A stretch of DNA of 64,000 nt from Temnothorax longispinosus (GCF_030848805.1 NC_092365.1:6014001-6078000); one strand, 5' to 3'. Counted from the stretch's first letter, positions 40,613 to 51,739 are shown. A program made the numbers and translations. Notes: generated by a model not told the origin, from the letters alone.

Positions 40613-41647
40613 TATTATAAACGTTACGAAACAATTAAAAACTGATTTAAATAAAGATGAATATTAATAGATATTTGGGAAATTCCTTATTAAAATAAAT
40701 GAAATTTAGAAATTGAATAAAAATATTAGTTTATTAATTGTCTAAACAAATTATTAGTCTTATCTTAGATAATCACTATTGGAACGTTAAAAGTGAATGG
40801 TTATTTTGATGAAACAAAAGTAATTACAATTCTACAAAAAAAAAAATATTGTATTAAAAAAACCGTGTTTTAAAAACTGGAGTGAAAAATGATTTAGTGT
40901 CGAACATTATAGTCGTAATTTTTTGGTATGAAATTATAAGGTTTGTTTAATGTTTTAAAAAGTATATTAAAACGAATGTTTTTTACACAACTTATCTGCA
41001 AAATGTATTTAAATCATGTAACTGCGTGTGTAACTGCGTACTACATAATACATTACAGTTTAAACTACATAAAGTACTTTTAGTACTTTTTAATAACAGA
41101 AGAATTAATTTGTGATTCATAATAATCTTAAATAATACTCGAAATAATACATAAAATTACACAAAAAAATTCTTAATACTATTTATTTGATAGAATCCGA
41201 TAAAATCTTCACATTTTTCAAATGACAATTATTACTGTGTCTGGAATTAACAGCCATATTATACAGTCTTTTTACTTATATCATAAATTTATTAAAACTG
41301 ATTAACAATATCTTTGGCATCACGTATATAAATAAAATAAAATATAATAAAATAAAATAAAATAAAATAAATAAAAAATAAAGCAACATTACATTACTAC
41401 TTTTTTTTTCTTAAAACAATTCTTTGATTCTTATAAATATGTTTCTTAAAAGTGCCAAACCTACGTCAGTAATGACAGGCGCAGATGTTATTAATTTGTA
41501 CTTATTAATGTTTATATAACCGTGTGCAAATGTGTTCATTAATGTTAAATATCCCCCACCCGTAAGTCCAAACCATTAACATGATACTCCAATATCTCTT
41601 TGGTTTCCTTTAATGTTTGCATAAGTACTAGAATACTCTTTTGTTTT

Positions 41648-41895
41648 TCATGTTGTGCCATTTAAATAACCAAATCCGAGAACAAGGCCTATAAGACATT
41701 TATTATTGTCAATCCGATTAAATACTGTCCAATCACCAATATTTATTTGCTCACATTCCTCAGCAAAATCCTCTGAAAGATTTACAGTATTTGCTTTATA
41801 CGACTCATATTCAGATTGTCGAACTCTCTGTAATCTATCACTACTTAATTTTCCCGAGAATTGATTTAAAAGCCAACAGATAAACGATTTTCTTA
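41648..41895 (-). pseudogene. Transposon-encoded protein remnant
   Basis: An 82-codon minus-strand frame without ATG reads FSGKLSSDRLQRVRQSEYES, then EECEQINIGDWTVFNR and CLIGLVLGFGYLNG before TGA; similar sequence continues with further stops to about 41420. It looks like real but decayed coding sequence. It is probably from the host 4.4-kb transposon. Family not recognised. Confidence 0.4.
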
Positions 41896-43140
41896 CTATA
41901 ACCCACTCTAAATGACTCTATGAGAATGCAATTTCGTCAGCACTACGTGTTGGGCTCCGCGTCAACAAAATTTTTTTCCGTGTAATCTTTATAACAACTG
42001 AATTTCATACGAAACATGAAAAACAAATATTTTTATTCTACACACAGTTTCACGACAAAATTCACAACAAACTTATGTACTTTAGTCAAAAAAATTAAAT
42101 ATTATTTCTACTTACGAAGGGTTATTACTTTATTTTGATAAACTTTATTTTAATCTCGATTTAATAAAACAGATATGTAAGATAGATAAAAGTTTGATTG
42201 TGACCAACGATTATCATAACCTAAAAGATATAAGAAATGTTATGTCAAAACTCGGACTATCTCGGATTACTTCGCCCTCGACTTCGCCTTTTGTCAGCTG
42301 AGGCCGACAAGACTCGAGTTAGCACGAAAGAGATTCGAAGTAATGCGCGAATCAGTATATGAGTTTGGTGTGAGTGCGTGACACTGAGAAAACTTTTATA
42401 AGATTTCCACTTTGATTTCTATGTGATTTCTATCCATGGCTGACAGATTTCTGAATGATTTCTGTTGATTACTAAGATTTCTAAAAGATTTTCTTAACGT
42501 TAAAACAAGGAAATCCACGATTTCTCAAGTGAAAAGCCCCTCGTTGTTAGGTGCTCCAATTGACATTGGAATGTCACGACGAAGGGGTGGCTTGCTTTCT
42601 TCTGTTTTTCCGAATTCGGATCTTAAAATTGCGGTAGTGAATCCGACACCGAGAATCATCGCCGATCGCGAGAATTCTCTTTCAATCGTCACCGTTCGAG
42701 ATTCCTCGTTCACACCGCGCCGCGATCCGCCACTTGCGGAATCGCGACTTCACTCCGTTGCTCGCGGAAGAACGAATTTTAAAACACAGACACATGATTA
42801 TTGTTAACAGTAAATTCGAGAACATACGTATATATAAGACTCTGACATTTTTTCGATTTCCTTTCCTCCCTCCGTTCGCGCACAAACACATATCTATGAT
42901 GGTTTTGATTCTCTGTGTTCCTTTATGTTTGACTAACTGAGTGAAAAAAATATATATCTTATTTAACATTTAATAACAAAAACGGCGTCAGAGTTTTAAA
43001 ATAATATTCCTTTATTATTTTATATATCGATTTAACCCTTAGCTTCTCGGGAAAAAATGGAAGAGATCTGAACAGATTTGGATCTCATCAGATCCAATTC
43101 ACTCAGATCTGGTTTGATCAAAATATTGGCCCTATTTGAT

Positions 43141-43262
43141 CAGATCCAATCAGACATGAGTAGATCTGATCCGATCCTAGCGGATAGAGTCAGATATGTA
43201 ACGAGAATAATCTATTATATCCGCTCAGATCCAATCAGACATGAGTAGATCTGATCCGATCC
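43141..43262. repeat. Exact 37-bp direct repeat, GATC-rich
   Basis: CAGATCCAATCAGACATGAG followed by TAGATCTGATCCGATCC occurs at 43141-43177 and 43226-43262 without a mismatch, beside the assembly gap. The wider area 43080-43262 is full of degenerate GATCYRATC motifs, suggesting a short tandem array that may have caused the gap. Confidence 0.8.
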
Positions 43263-43322
43263 AGTGTCCATCCACTGCAGAAAATTGTTGTTTTCAAATG
43301 TTATTTTTTAAATGTGCCACTT

Positions 43323-43822
43323 NNNNNNNNNNNNNNNNNNNNNNNNNNNNNNNNNNNNNNNNNNNNNNNNNNNNNNNNNNNNNNNNNNNNNNNNNNNNNN
43401 NNNNNNNNNNNNNNNNNNNNNNNNNNNNNNNNNNNNNNNNNNNNNNNNNNNNNNNNNNNNNNNNNNNNNNNNNNNNNNNNNNNNNNNNNNNNNNNNNNNN
43501 NNNNNNNNNNNNNNNNNNNNNNNNNNNNNNNNNNNNNNNNNNNNNNNNNNNNNNNNNNNNNNNNNNNNNNNNNNNNNNNNNNNNNNNNNNNNNNNNNNNN
43601 NNNNNNNNNNNNNNNNNNNNNNNNNNNNNNNNNNNNNNNNNNNNNNNNNNNNNNNNNNNNNNNNNNNNNNNNNNNNNNNNNNNNNNNNNNNNNNNNNNNN
43701 NNNNNNNNNNNNNNNNNNNNNNNNNNNNNNNNNNNNNNNNNNNNNNNNNNNNNNNNNNNNNNNNNNNNNNNNNNNNNNNNNNNNNNNNNNNNNNNNNNNN
43801 NNNNNNNNNNNNNNNNNNNNNN
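43323..43822. other. Assembly gap (500 N)
   Basis: Exactly 500 Ns, likely a scaffold gap of nominal size. Open frames that read across it are artefacts. Confidence 0.99.
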
Positions 43823-44034
43823 GTATATACATTTGATATATATACATTTGATATATATTAAAAAAAAAAAAATGAGATATATACTTTTCAATTACTAACT
43901 ATTCTCTGATTTAACAATTTATTCCTGTTACAGATATTAAGCGTTTAATTTAATAAACTTTCTTGTTAATAACTTTTTAATAACGATCTTTAACTAAAAC
44001 TAAAGGAGGGGGGGGGGGACGAATCCGCTTTATT

Positions 44035-44202
44035 AAAACACAACATTTAAAGCAGTAAATTGTTGATAAATTAAAGTCTTTTTGTTAATGCAGTGAATAC
44101 TTTATTTCGCGAGAAAGTCGTTGCTTTACCAAAACACAACATTTAAAGCAGTAAATTGTTGATAAATTGAAGTCTTTTTGTTAAAGCAGAGAATACTTAC
44201 AT
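44035..44202. repeat. Tandem direct repeat, 96-bp period, two copies
   Basis: AAAACACAACATTTAAAGCA begins copies at 44035 and 44131, each about 70 bp with few differences. A (G)n run precedes it at 44008. No coding content. Confidence 0.8.
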
Positions 44203-44402
44203 AGGTTAGATTTTAATTCATAATACAACTACTGAATAACAGAATACTGTGTTTAATGAAAATCGCATAAGTATCTGTTCGGATAAAACTTATAATTGCA
44301 TTATTGAATAAATATAGTACTGCAAATCTCTTTACTACTAATTTCTTGTCATTGATACAAAACAAAGATGTATCGATGAAAAACTAATTGAACACTCAAT
44401 AA

Positions 44403-47400
44403 TCATTTTTGCATTGAATATAACACCCTGTAGTAAGACCAAGCCATTTGTAACACCTTAAAATGAATGGATAAATTATATTGGAGATTAATATACATAA
44501 CATTGTCATAAGAAAGTGACTTTATTGTATTTTAATTACCGTTGCATAAGTCGCGAGGGATAACGGAATCATATTGCCTGCCTTTAATTCGCATGGTTTA
44601 CTACTTCTGTAAAGAGTTATTTTTAATAAATATTTTAGTCTAGGTGAGAACTTGTACCATTCTGCAGCATATCTGCAATCGTAAATTGAATAATTAACTT
44701 CAAGTTAAATTTTCAAGGGAAATTATCCTCACAAGTGGAAAATTGAAACCATAAGCTCCAATAATACGTGTGTTATGGTATAAAATAATTATTACACTCC
44801 ATAGAATATATTCTGACTTTCATCCACTATTCTCTGTCCGGAGTAACATGTGATCAACAGACTACTTAATGATACCATTAATATAAGCACGAACTTTATC
44901 ACTGTTTCCAATTGATCTAATATATAAAGGATCTATAACAGATAAAAAGTATTAAATAACTATTCACAATATATAATTACACTATTATTTTAAATACTTA
45001 CTCGAAGTCCAATTGCGGTCATTGTTCCAATAACTATTATTAAAAAAGTTAATGCATATACTTGATACGATGAATTTAATATATCAACAAATCTACGGGA
45101 TGGAAATAATGCTAGCAAATTAACTTTTGAGTATAAGCTGTAATCAATAGCATTATATCAATAGAAACAATTACTTACTTTATGGCTAATTGGTATTTTT
45201 GTATATAGCTAATGTATTGTTTATACTGTCTGTACTCTTTCTTTGAAGAGTAAATATTTATATATTCTATTTGTTTGCTGCAAAATAAATTTGGCAGTAT
45301 TTTGCACAAATCAAATAAAATACGTATAACACATAGCATATACATATATATTGTGTACAATAGATTTTCAGAAAATATAATATAAAATCAGAATCTTGTT
45401 AATTGTGATAATAATAATTGTAATAATAATAGAGCGTTACACGTGTTCTATCATATAGGGGAGACCGGGGCTAACTCGACACTATTTTTTCAAAGGCAAT
45501 TTTTAATATTTAATTAAAATTTTTTGGCAAATTCAATGGTATATATTTAAAGAGTGTTCCTTCAGGTACAAAATTGATTCAGAAAGTTTTGCTGTACGTC
45601 GCTTTGTTTTGCCGCCAGGAAAGGAAAAGTGACACGAAGACAAATTTTCGAATTGAAAAATGCCGGGGCAAACTCGACACCCCGCCGGGGCAAACTCAAC
45701 ACTTTGTCTGATCGACACAATTTGATCTGGAACTTATTTTTTACTGTCTGAAAATGAAAATACATTGTTTATTGTGTATTTAAAAAGTACAAAAATTTGG
45801 AATAAAGTAGCTAGAACAATTATTTGAAATAATGAGAACAAAAATTGTTGAACTTTCAATTATCTTCATCTAAACTCATGTCTGAAAAACAATCAATGCA
45901 GGTAAACTCGCGATCGGACGTGCGCATACATTTGTCATGAACCATCGGCTGCATGACAAGCATCGTTTGTTACTAGGAGCCGACGAAACGGCGTGGTGTT
46001 GACTTTGCCCCGGACGTCGTTTTTCACTTTTGTCACTTCAAAAACATGAAAATTTTGAAAATATCCAAAAACGATTATCGGATTCATATAGAGCATCAAA
46101 TTTTCCATGAAAATCACTTACATATAGGTTTGCAAGAGTAAAGCTCGATGAAAGAGTAGAAATTTTCGAGAGATCAGAAAAATTACTTTTCACCATCAAA
46201 AACGCTTATGTCGCGCTAAAAATTACACCATAACTCAGAATATCATCAAATCCCGTTAATAATACTGACATATAAAGACGCATTTACAGTAGGAAAGGCA
46301 AGTGTCTACGATAGATTTAAATTAGCAAAAAATCTAGTGTCAAGTTTGCCCCGATGTTGAGTTAGCCCCGGTCTCCCCTACGTCTTATCTTCATACTTCA
46401 TCTGCTTACCTGACAGCCGCAAATAAGCTGCATGCATGTGAAGCACATGCGATATGCATTGTATCAACGCTTGCTGTGATCATTATACTCACAACAGCTA
46501 GAACCGAAATGTAACCAAAAATTGGTAGAAAATATTCATCTTTATTCAGTCTCAATTCGATTTCAATGACGAAGAATCGCGGACGTGATTGGTTACGATC
46601 AGGCATTATGACATCTAAGGTTACTGGTATTAACGGCGTTATTATGAGCACCAATAACGTGATATAAAGTAGTACTGTAATATTATGAAAAAGAAATGCT
46701 TTATTCATTCAACATCAATTTTTCTTTAATATTAATTTATAAGCAGTTCTAGAGCTCGAATCTAACACCGTTTAAATCTGCAACGGATTTGTACTTAGCA
46801 AAGAAATTCTATTAAATTTTATTTTGCTTTCGTAATACATTAATTTCCAGCAATAGACATCTAGATTTCTCAGTCAACTTTATTTTTATAAAATAATGTA
46901 TAACATTCTTACTTTTACATTATATATTATTCTATCAGCATATGACATTAACGTTTTAGGTAATTATTTACAAAAAGACCCCACTCGCCAATGACCTTGA
47001 TCTTGACATATGTTGTGAAGGTCACCTTCCTGAGTGACCTTCAAAAGTTTTTAGCCGGCGGTCGTTATTCGTTAAAAAGTTATTAACAAAAAAAGTTTGG
47101 CGACCTCACCGATTTCAATGACCTTGATATATGTTGTCAAGGTTATGACCCCGAGTGACCTTCAGAAGGTTTTAGCCATCGCTCGCTATTCGTTAAAAAA
47201 TTATTAACAAAAAAAGTTTGGAAAATATAGTATATATAAGTGCATATATAGGTTAGTTGACGCGCTTTAAACACTTAAATACTTTTAAAGCGCGTCAACT
47301 AACCTATGTGGCATCTCGCATAAGTGTTTGAAAGTATTCTTTGTTTTAATAGAATGTGTCGATTCCCACTCGGCATGTTATGTTGCTGAAATATTGAAAT

Positions 47401-48324
47401 ATTCGGAAATAGTACAGAAATATTTCGTTAACATTTCATTTGTAACTATGCATCTGAAATATTTCAGAAATGTACCTGCATCATATTTTTTATAATATTG
47501 CATTAACAATATTTCTGAAATCTTTCAGAAAGTTGTTTACAATATTTGTAAGTGTCTGTAATATTGCAAAAAAATGTAGCAGATGCAATATTTCAGAAAT
47601 ATTTCTGAAACATTATAAAAGTAATATTACGTTTGCATTGCACAAATAATATTTCTGTAACATATCAAACGCGCAACATTGCATTTAAAATATTTCTGAA
47701 AAATTTCTGAAGGATTGCGTAGGTAATGAAAAATTGAATTGCAGGCAGTGAATTTCTATTGCAATATTGCAGAAGAAATATTGCAAATGTAATGGTTTAG
47801 AAACATTTCTGATACATGATAAAACTATTATTTACATTTAAATTGCACGCGTTATATTTTTGAATGTTTCACATACAACATTGCATTTGTAATATTTCCG
47901 AAAAGTTGCTGAAAGACTTTAGAACTTATAAAAAATTAAATTTATTATAATATAATTATTACATTTTATTGCACTTTTTCTCTTTTATAATATTAAGAAT
48001 TTTCTGATATTCCAAATTTTGTCATATGGCATTTTCAATATAAAATATAAAATACTTAATAATATTTAATATAAATTAATATTCGACGTTGACTGGTGTT
48101 AGAAACGGGCAATAAAAAGCGTGAAGAGATTGTGTTGGTGTAGACATCTGTGAGCATAGTGGATTTATAGGTGGCGATTCGGTAGAATGCTCATAGATGG
48201 CATCGGTGTTACAGTTCCCTAGTTATCTTCAGCGTTAAGTGTTTCGCGAACGCTGCGACGATATTTATATAAGTCTAAACATTCTCTCGAATGCTTTACT
48301 TTGCATATGTTCATTTACTTAAGT

Positions 48325-48382
<58 letters not shown>

Positions 48383-49667
48383 TTATTATCGACGAATTCT
48401 CAATTGACACAGTACTTCAATTTATGTATGCTTTGTATAATATTGCTGTATTTATGTAACATGCGTTTTGAATCATATGTTTAAATTGCATGATCCTTTC
48501 TTGAAACAGACACAAAGATTGAAATCACTTGGTTGTTTTCTCTGGTTGAGATGCAAAAATAACAGACTTTTGTTTTCTTAAACTTAATCTTGATGAGAGA
48601 TTAACTTCTTGTCGTGAAACATGAGAAAGGATTATGCAAGGATAATTCAACATTATCTGATTTTGTGTTTATGCTATGTATTCTTTGTAAAGGATTATGC
48701 AAAGATAATTCAACATTATCTGATTTTGTGTTTATGCTATGTGTTCTTTGTAAAACATTTTATTCAGATAAATTCGCTGATTATAACATAACTGCCACGA
48801 AAATACACAATCTCTTTACCGACATAACAACAAGAAAAGTATCGTTCCCTTTTCTGTAATTCTTGAGCTCAGGTTCCTGCGCGAACTTGTACAACGTTTC
48901 AAACAACTGGCAAAAAAGATTTATTCGTATATCTGTATTGTTAATATTGTTATGCGATAGCTTTATGGTCACCAAAATAAGCAAGTATAAAAAAGAAAGA
49001 AGCGTCAGAGTCAAAGGATCGCCATTACCCTGTTCGATCATCGATATCAAGCAACAAGGCGCCGGTATACTACTTGGATGGGTGACCGGCTGAGAGAGCG
49101 GATTTCTTTGGACAAATGCGCGGCGGCTATACGCACATGGCTTTAATATATTTTTTTGTTCCGGTAACAAAATATTTCATTTTTCACATATCAACAAATA
49201 GTTTTTACGTCAGTAACAAAATTTTGTTTGCTAATACAAAACATTTTTCTCAGTGTAAAATGTATTTGAAATATCTCTGAAGTGTTTCTGCAATATTTCG
49301 TAGATATATTTCAGAAATATTTCAGTAATATTACCGAAATATTGCCGAAATCTTTCAGCAAAGTTGCATTTGAAATAATTGTGCCAATTGAAACATTGCA
49401 GAAATGTTGCAGAAACGGTCGTAAAATATTTCTGAAATATTGATGAAAGGTGTAATATTTCAAATGGAATTTTGCAGAAATGTTTCTGAAATATTACATG
49501 CCGAGTGGGTTAATACTCCTTACCTCCGCTGGAATATAACTAAATTGAACTAAAAAGCAGAAAGTCCATATTAAATTTTTCACGAGGTTATTTTGAAACG
49601 GCCAAAGACCTGTTGTTGATAATAATATGGAGTTGGTATTGTATTCTCGCAGAAAATTTTCCAACAT
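44403..49667 (-). CDS. Odorant receptor (7tm_6 family), split by TEs, one exon missing
   Basis: Minus-strand exons in order: 49667-49524 (start; TTGLWPFQNNLVKNLIW, the hallmark GLWPF), 46674-46410 (TM region and extracellular loop, NQSRPRFF), 45277-45179 (KKEYRQYKQYISYIQKY), 45137-45002, 44932-44796 (CYSGQRIVDESQNIFYG), 44672-44540 (AEWYKFSPRLKYLLK, SSKPCELKAGN) and 44456-44403 (WSYYRVLYSMQK, stop). Phases agree from 46674 to the stop. The first exon ends in phase 0, but 46674 needs phase 1, and some 70-80 residues expected between them are absent; I found no exon in 46675-49523. Odorant receptors are olfactory ligand-gated channel subunits in sensory neuron membranes, working with Orco. TEs lie in two introns (45458-46378, 47365-49509). 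Probably a pseudogene, or the exon is lost from the assembly. Confidence 0.8.
45458..46378 (-). mobile_element. TA-flanked Tc1/mariner-type element with PHD-like remnant (copy 1)
   Basis: Flanked by TA (45456-45457, 46379-46380); ends GGGGAGACCGGGGCTAACTC and its complement. Internal repeats of GGGGCAAACTCGACAC occur. On the minus strand, 45848-45960 encodes the end of a Cys/His finger (MRTSDREFTCIDCFSD, stop after DEDN). It is the same family as 53856-54891, in opposite orientation, and sits in an intron of the odorant receptor gene. Confidence 0.75.
46978..47222. repeat. ~123-bp satellite-like dimer
   Basis: Two head-to-tail copies (about 46978-47100 and 47101-47222) share CAATGACCTTGAT, GAGTGACCTTC, TATTCGTTAAAAA and TTATTAACAAAAAAAGTTTGG-type segments. 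No coding content. Confidence 0.8.
47248..47307. repeat. Perfect hairpin, 24-bp arms
   Basis: ATAGGTTAGTTGACGCGCTT(TAAA) and its exact complement are separated by an 11-base loop. It directly follows the satellite dimer. Its role is unknown; it may be a tiny foldback element. Confidence 0.85.
48614..48859 (+). other. 81-codon frame with exact 22-residue tandem duplication, uncertain gene
   Basis: A frame starting at ATG 48620-48622 region contains GLCKDNSTLSDFVFMLC twice in succession (66-bp unit at about 48625-48756). It then reads CKTFYSDKFADYNITATK and HNLFTDITTRK before the stop. Cys pairs (CxxC) recur in each unit. No family recognised. It may be a transposase or zinc-finger remnant of the host element. 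Confidence 0.25.
49033..49097 (+). pseudogene. 5S rRNA-like fragment
   Basis: GATCATCGATATCAAGCAAC and TACTTGGATGGGTGACCGGC match the internal promoter half of animal 5S rRNA (box A and box C) in correct order and spacing. The first third of the molecule and the 3' stem are not recognisable. It is likely a 5S pseudogene or a 5S-headed SINE. Confidence 0.65.
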
Positions 49668-49810
49668 AATTATTTAGTTTCTCCGAAAGAACTGCAAAAT
49701 CAAAGCAAAAAAATGGAAAATGCAAAAAAAGGATTTAATAAAATAGTGATATTGATAGACAGAGATTGATATTTAAAATACACCCTTACTTTTCTTCTTT
49801 GTCACACTCC

Positions 49811-49861
<51 letters not shown>

Positions 49862-49879
49862 TCTCTCTCACGTCTTTAA

Positions 49880-51278
49880 GGTGGTCCTTTCGCGGACCTA
49901 TAGCTAGTCAAGTAACAGTCCGTCATGAGGTAACCCTAAGAGCAAAAAGTCGACTTTAAGTCGACTTGAAGTCGACTTCTACCAATACTGACTTGGCAGA
50001 AAGTCGACTTTTTTAAGGACGAAAGTCGACTTGAAGTCGACTTGAAGTCGGCGAATGTCTCAAAAAACGCCGACTAAAAGTCGACTTTCCGTCATGACGG
50101 GAATATCGTGTCCTGTCTCGCGGCATGTATTCCTTGCACTCGCGTAAACATTAATTTTCTCCTCCAGCCTCCTCGAGATTCGCCGCCATATTGATGACGC
50201 GCCGCTTGACTGCTTTCCGTCTTTTTATAGTCGACTATTTAGAAGTCGACTTTTAGTCGACTTTCCGCCATTTTTAGAAGTCGACTAGAAGTCAACTAGA
50301 AGTCGACTTATAAAAGTCGACGGAAAATTGACTTTTATAAGTCGACTATTTAGAAGTCGATTTTTAGTCGACATTCCGCCATTTTTAGAAGTCGACTAAA
50401 AGTCGACTTATAAAAGTCAACTTTCTGTTGACTTTTATAAGTCGACTATTTAGAAGTCGACTTTTAGTCGACTTTTCGCCATTTTTAGAAGTCGACTAGA
50501 AGTCGACTTATAAAAGTCAACTTTCCGTTGACTTTTATAAGTCGACTATTTAGAAGTCGACTTTTAGTCGACTTTCCGCCATTTTTAGAAGTCGCCTATT
50601 TAGAAGTCGACTTTTAGTCGACTTTCTGCCATTTTTAGAAGCCGACTAGAAGTCGACTTATAAAAGTCGACTTACCGCCGACTTTCCGTCAACTGTGCTC
50701 TTAGGGAATTGAAAACAAACATATTGACAAACATTACACAACATCCCAATAATTATAATAATATAATATGATTTTACACGCACGATTTAATCGTATTTAA
50801 TTATTTACTAATTAAAAAAATATCACAATAGTAGTGCGGTTGGACTCGATTTAGGTTAAGTCAGGCATGACAGTACGAGTAAAGCAATATGCGATTGGAC
50901 CACTACTTATTTAACCTCATATATCAGAGCAAAACATTCGGCAAGCCTTTATTTTCAAGGTATGTACGAAATCCGGAAACTTCAGGGAATATTTTAAGAC
51001 ATGAATAATGTATTCATCTGATAGCTAAGTACATGTATTATTCGTTGAAAACCTCGGACGTGGCGATTTGCATCATTCTATCTTTCTCGTTCATTAAATG
51101 TAAACAAGGATAAAATGACAATGGCACGCTCCGCGAACGCACATTTAGAATGACTTATTTCTTGTAAAGTGTCGGTAACCTTACTTGATTTTTCGTACAC
51201 ATGCCCCTTATTACTGTATATTTAACATATATCAAATTTAGGTACCTATCTAATACTTGTTCTCACGAAAGGACCACC
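49880..51278. mobile_element. TTAA-inserted element proven by adjacent empty site
   Basis: TTAA at 49876-49879 and 51279-51282 flank a 1399-bp element with ends GGTGGTCCTTTCG and CGAAAGGACCACC. The flanking sequence (CTCTCACGTCT before, CCGATTGCAAACTGCAATAA after) is repeated at 51450-51490 with a single TTAA (51465-51468). That is the uninserted state in a neighbouring repeat copy. Contains the GTCGAC array at 49934-50706. No transposase frame. Confidence 0.88.
49934..50706. repeat. GTCGAC palindrome array bounded by short inverted repeats
   Basis: Ends CCCTAAGAGCA and TGCTCTTAGGG. Inside, AAGTCGACTT-type palindromes recur about thirty times, organised from 50225 onward as a ~110-bp unit: TCGACTATTTAGAAGTCGAC, then TTTTAGTCGACTTTCCGCCA, TTTTTAGAAGTCGACTAGAA, and a hairpin AAAGTCAACTTTCCGTTGAC. 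An AT/GC-mixed unique stretch (50095-50220) interrupts it. It is nested in the TTAA element. Confidence 0.85.
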
Positions 51279-51282
51279 TTAA

Positions 51283-51393
51283 CCGATTGCAAACTGCAAT
51301 AACTTTTCTAATATATGAATATACTGTAAAAATATAAGCCACGAATTGAAGTGACTGTTGACAAATTGAAGTGAGTAGTTCGCGTTCGTGTCC

Positions 51394-51450
<57 letters not shown>

Positions 51451-51580
51451 TCTCTCTCATGTCTTTAACCGATTGCAAACTGCAATAACCTTTCTAATAT
51501 ATAAATATACTGTCAAAATATAAGCCACGAATTGAAGCAACTGTTGACAGATTAAAGTGAGTAGTTCGCGTTCGTGTCCG
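51283..51580. repeat. Repeat monomers with (CT)n tracts
   Basis: CCGATTGCAAACTGCAATAA, ATAAGCCACGAATTGAAG and AGTGAGTAGTTCGCGTTCGT recur at 51283-51395 and 51468-51580, each preceded by a (CT)n tract (49814-49860 and 51397-51458). Original monomer about 185 bp. Confidence 0.75.
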
Positions 51581-51739
51581 TCCGCGAGTCCCGAAGTTAG
51601 TTCATTACGATCGGCGTTTGAGAGCGAAAGCAATAGCGTGCGAAGGGAAGTATTCCGAATAAAGCGTCGTCTTAAATATATGTTCCAGGTTATTTTATGT
51701 GCACCCGACCACTCTATCCGCATTAACGTTAAGAGAATT

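Larger units (their letters stand above)
38122..42543. mobile_element. 4.4-kb DNA transposon with 8-bp target duplication (hAT-like)
   Basis: Direct copies of TTGTTAGG flank the element at 38114-38121 and 42544-42551. The ends are CGAGGGGCTTCTCACTCAAG and the complement of CGAGGGGCTTTTCACTTGAG. An 8-bp duplication fits hAT (also P or Merlin); the terminus is not the usual hAT CAGGG, so the class is tentative. Inside are subterminal GATTTC-rich repeats, a nested repeat at 38569-40612 and a decayed coding remnant at 41648-41895 on the minus strand. Confidence 0.7.
47365..49509. mobile_element. 2.1-kb element made largely of AATATTTCTGAAATATT-like repeats
   Basis: Ends CCCACTCGGCATGT and its complement ACATGCCGAGTGGG are inverted. 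Subterminal regions (47385-47920 and 49255-49500) consist of dozens of overlapping AATATTTC(T/A)GAAA motifs on both strands. The middle holds a (TA)n tract (48329-48379), a small frame with an internal duplication (48614-48859) and a 5S rRNA-like piece (49033-49097). The right end lies 8 bases from the splice donor of odorant receptor exon 1. Confidence 0.65.

Noticed and set aside
42525..42960. GC-richer stretch with 92-95 residue frames on both strands
   Set aside because: No known domain, no splice logic; could be a promoter or 5' UTR of an unseen gene, but nothing supports a call.
43241..43898. Several 170-206 residue frames
   Set aside because: They read through 500 Ns and have no real sequence.
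49945..50690. CRISPR array at the GTCGAC repeats
   Set aside because: There are no regular spacers, units are palindromic and overlapping, and the genome is eukaryotic.
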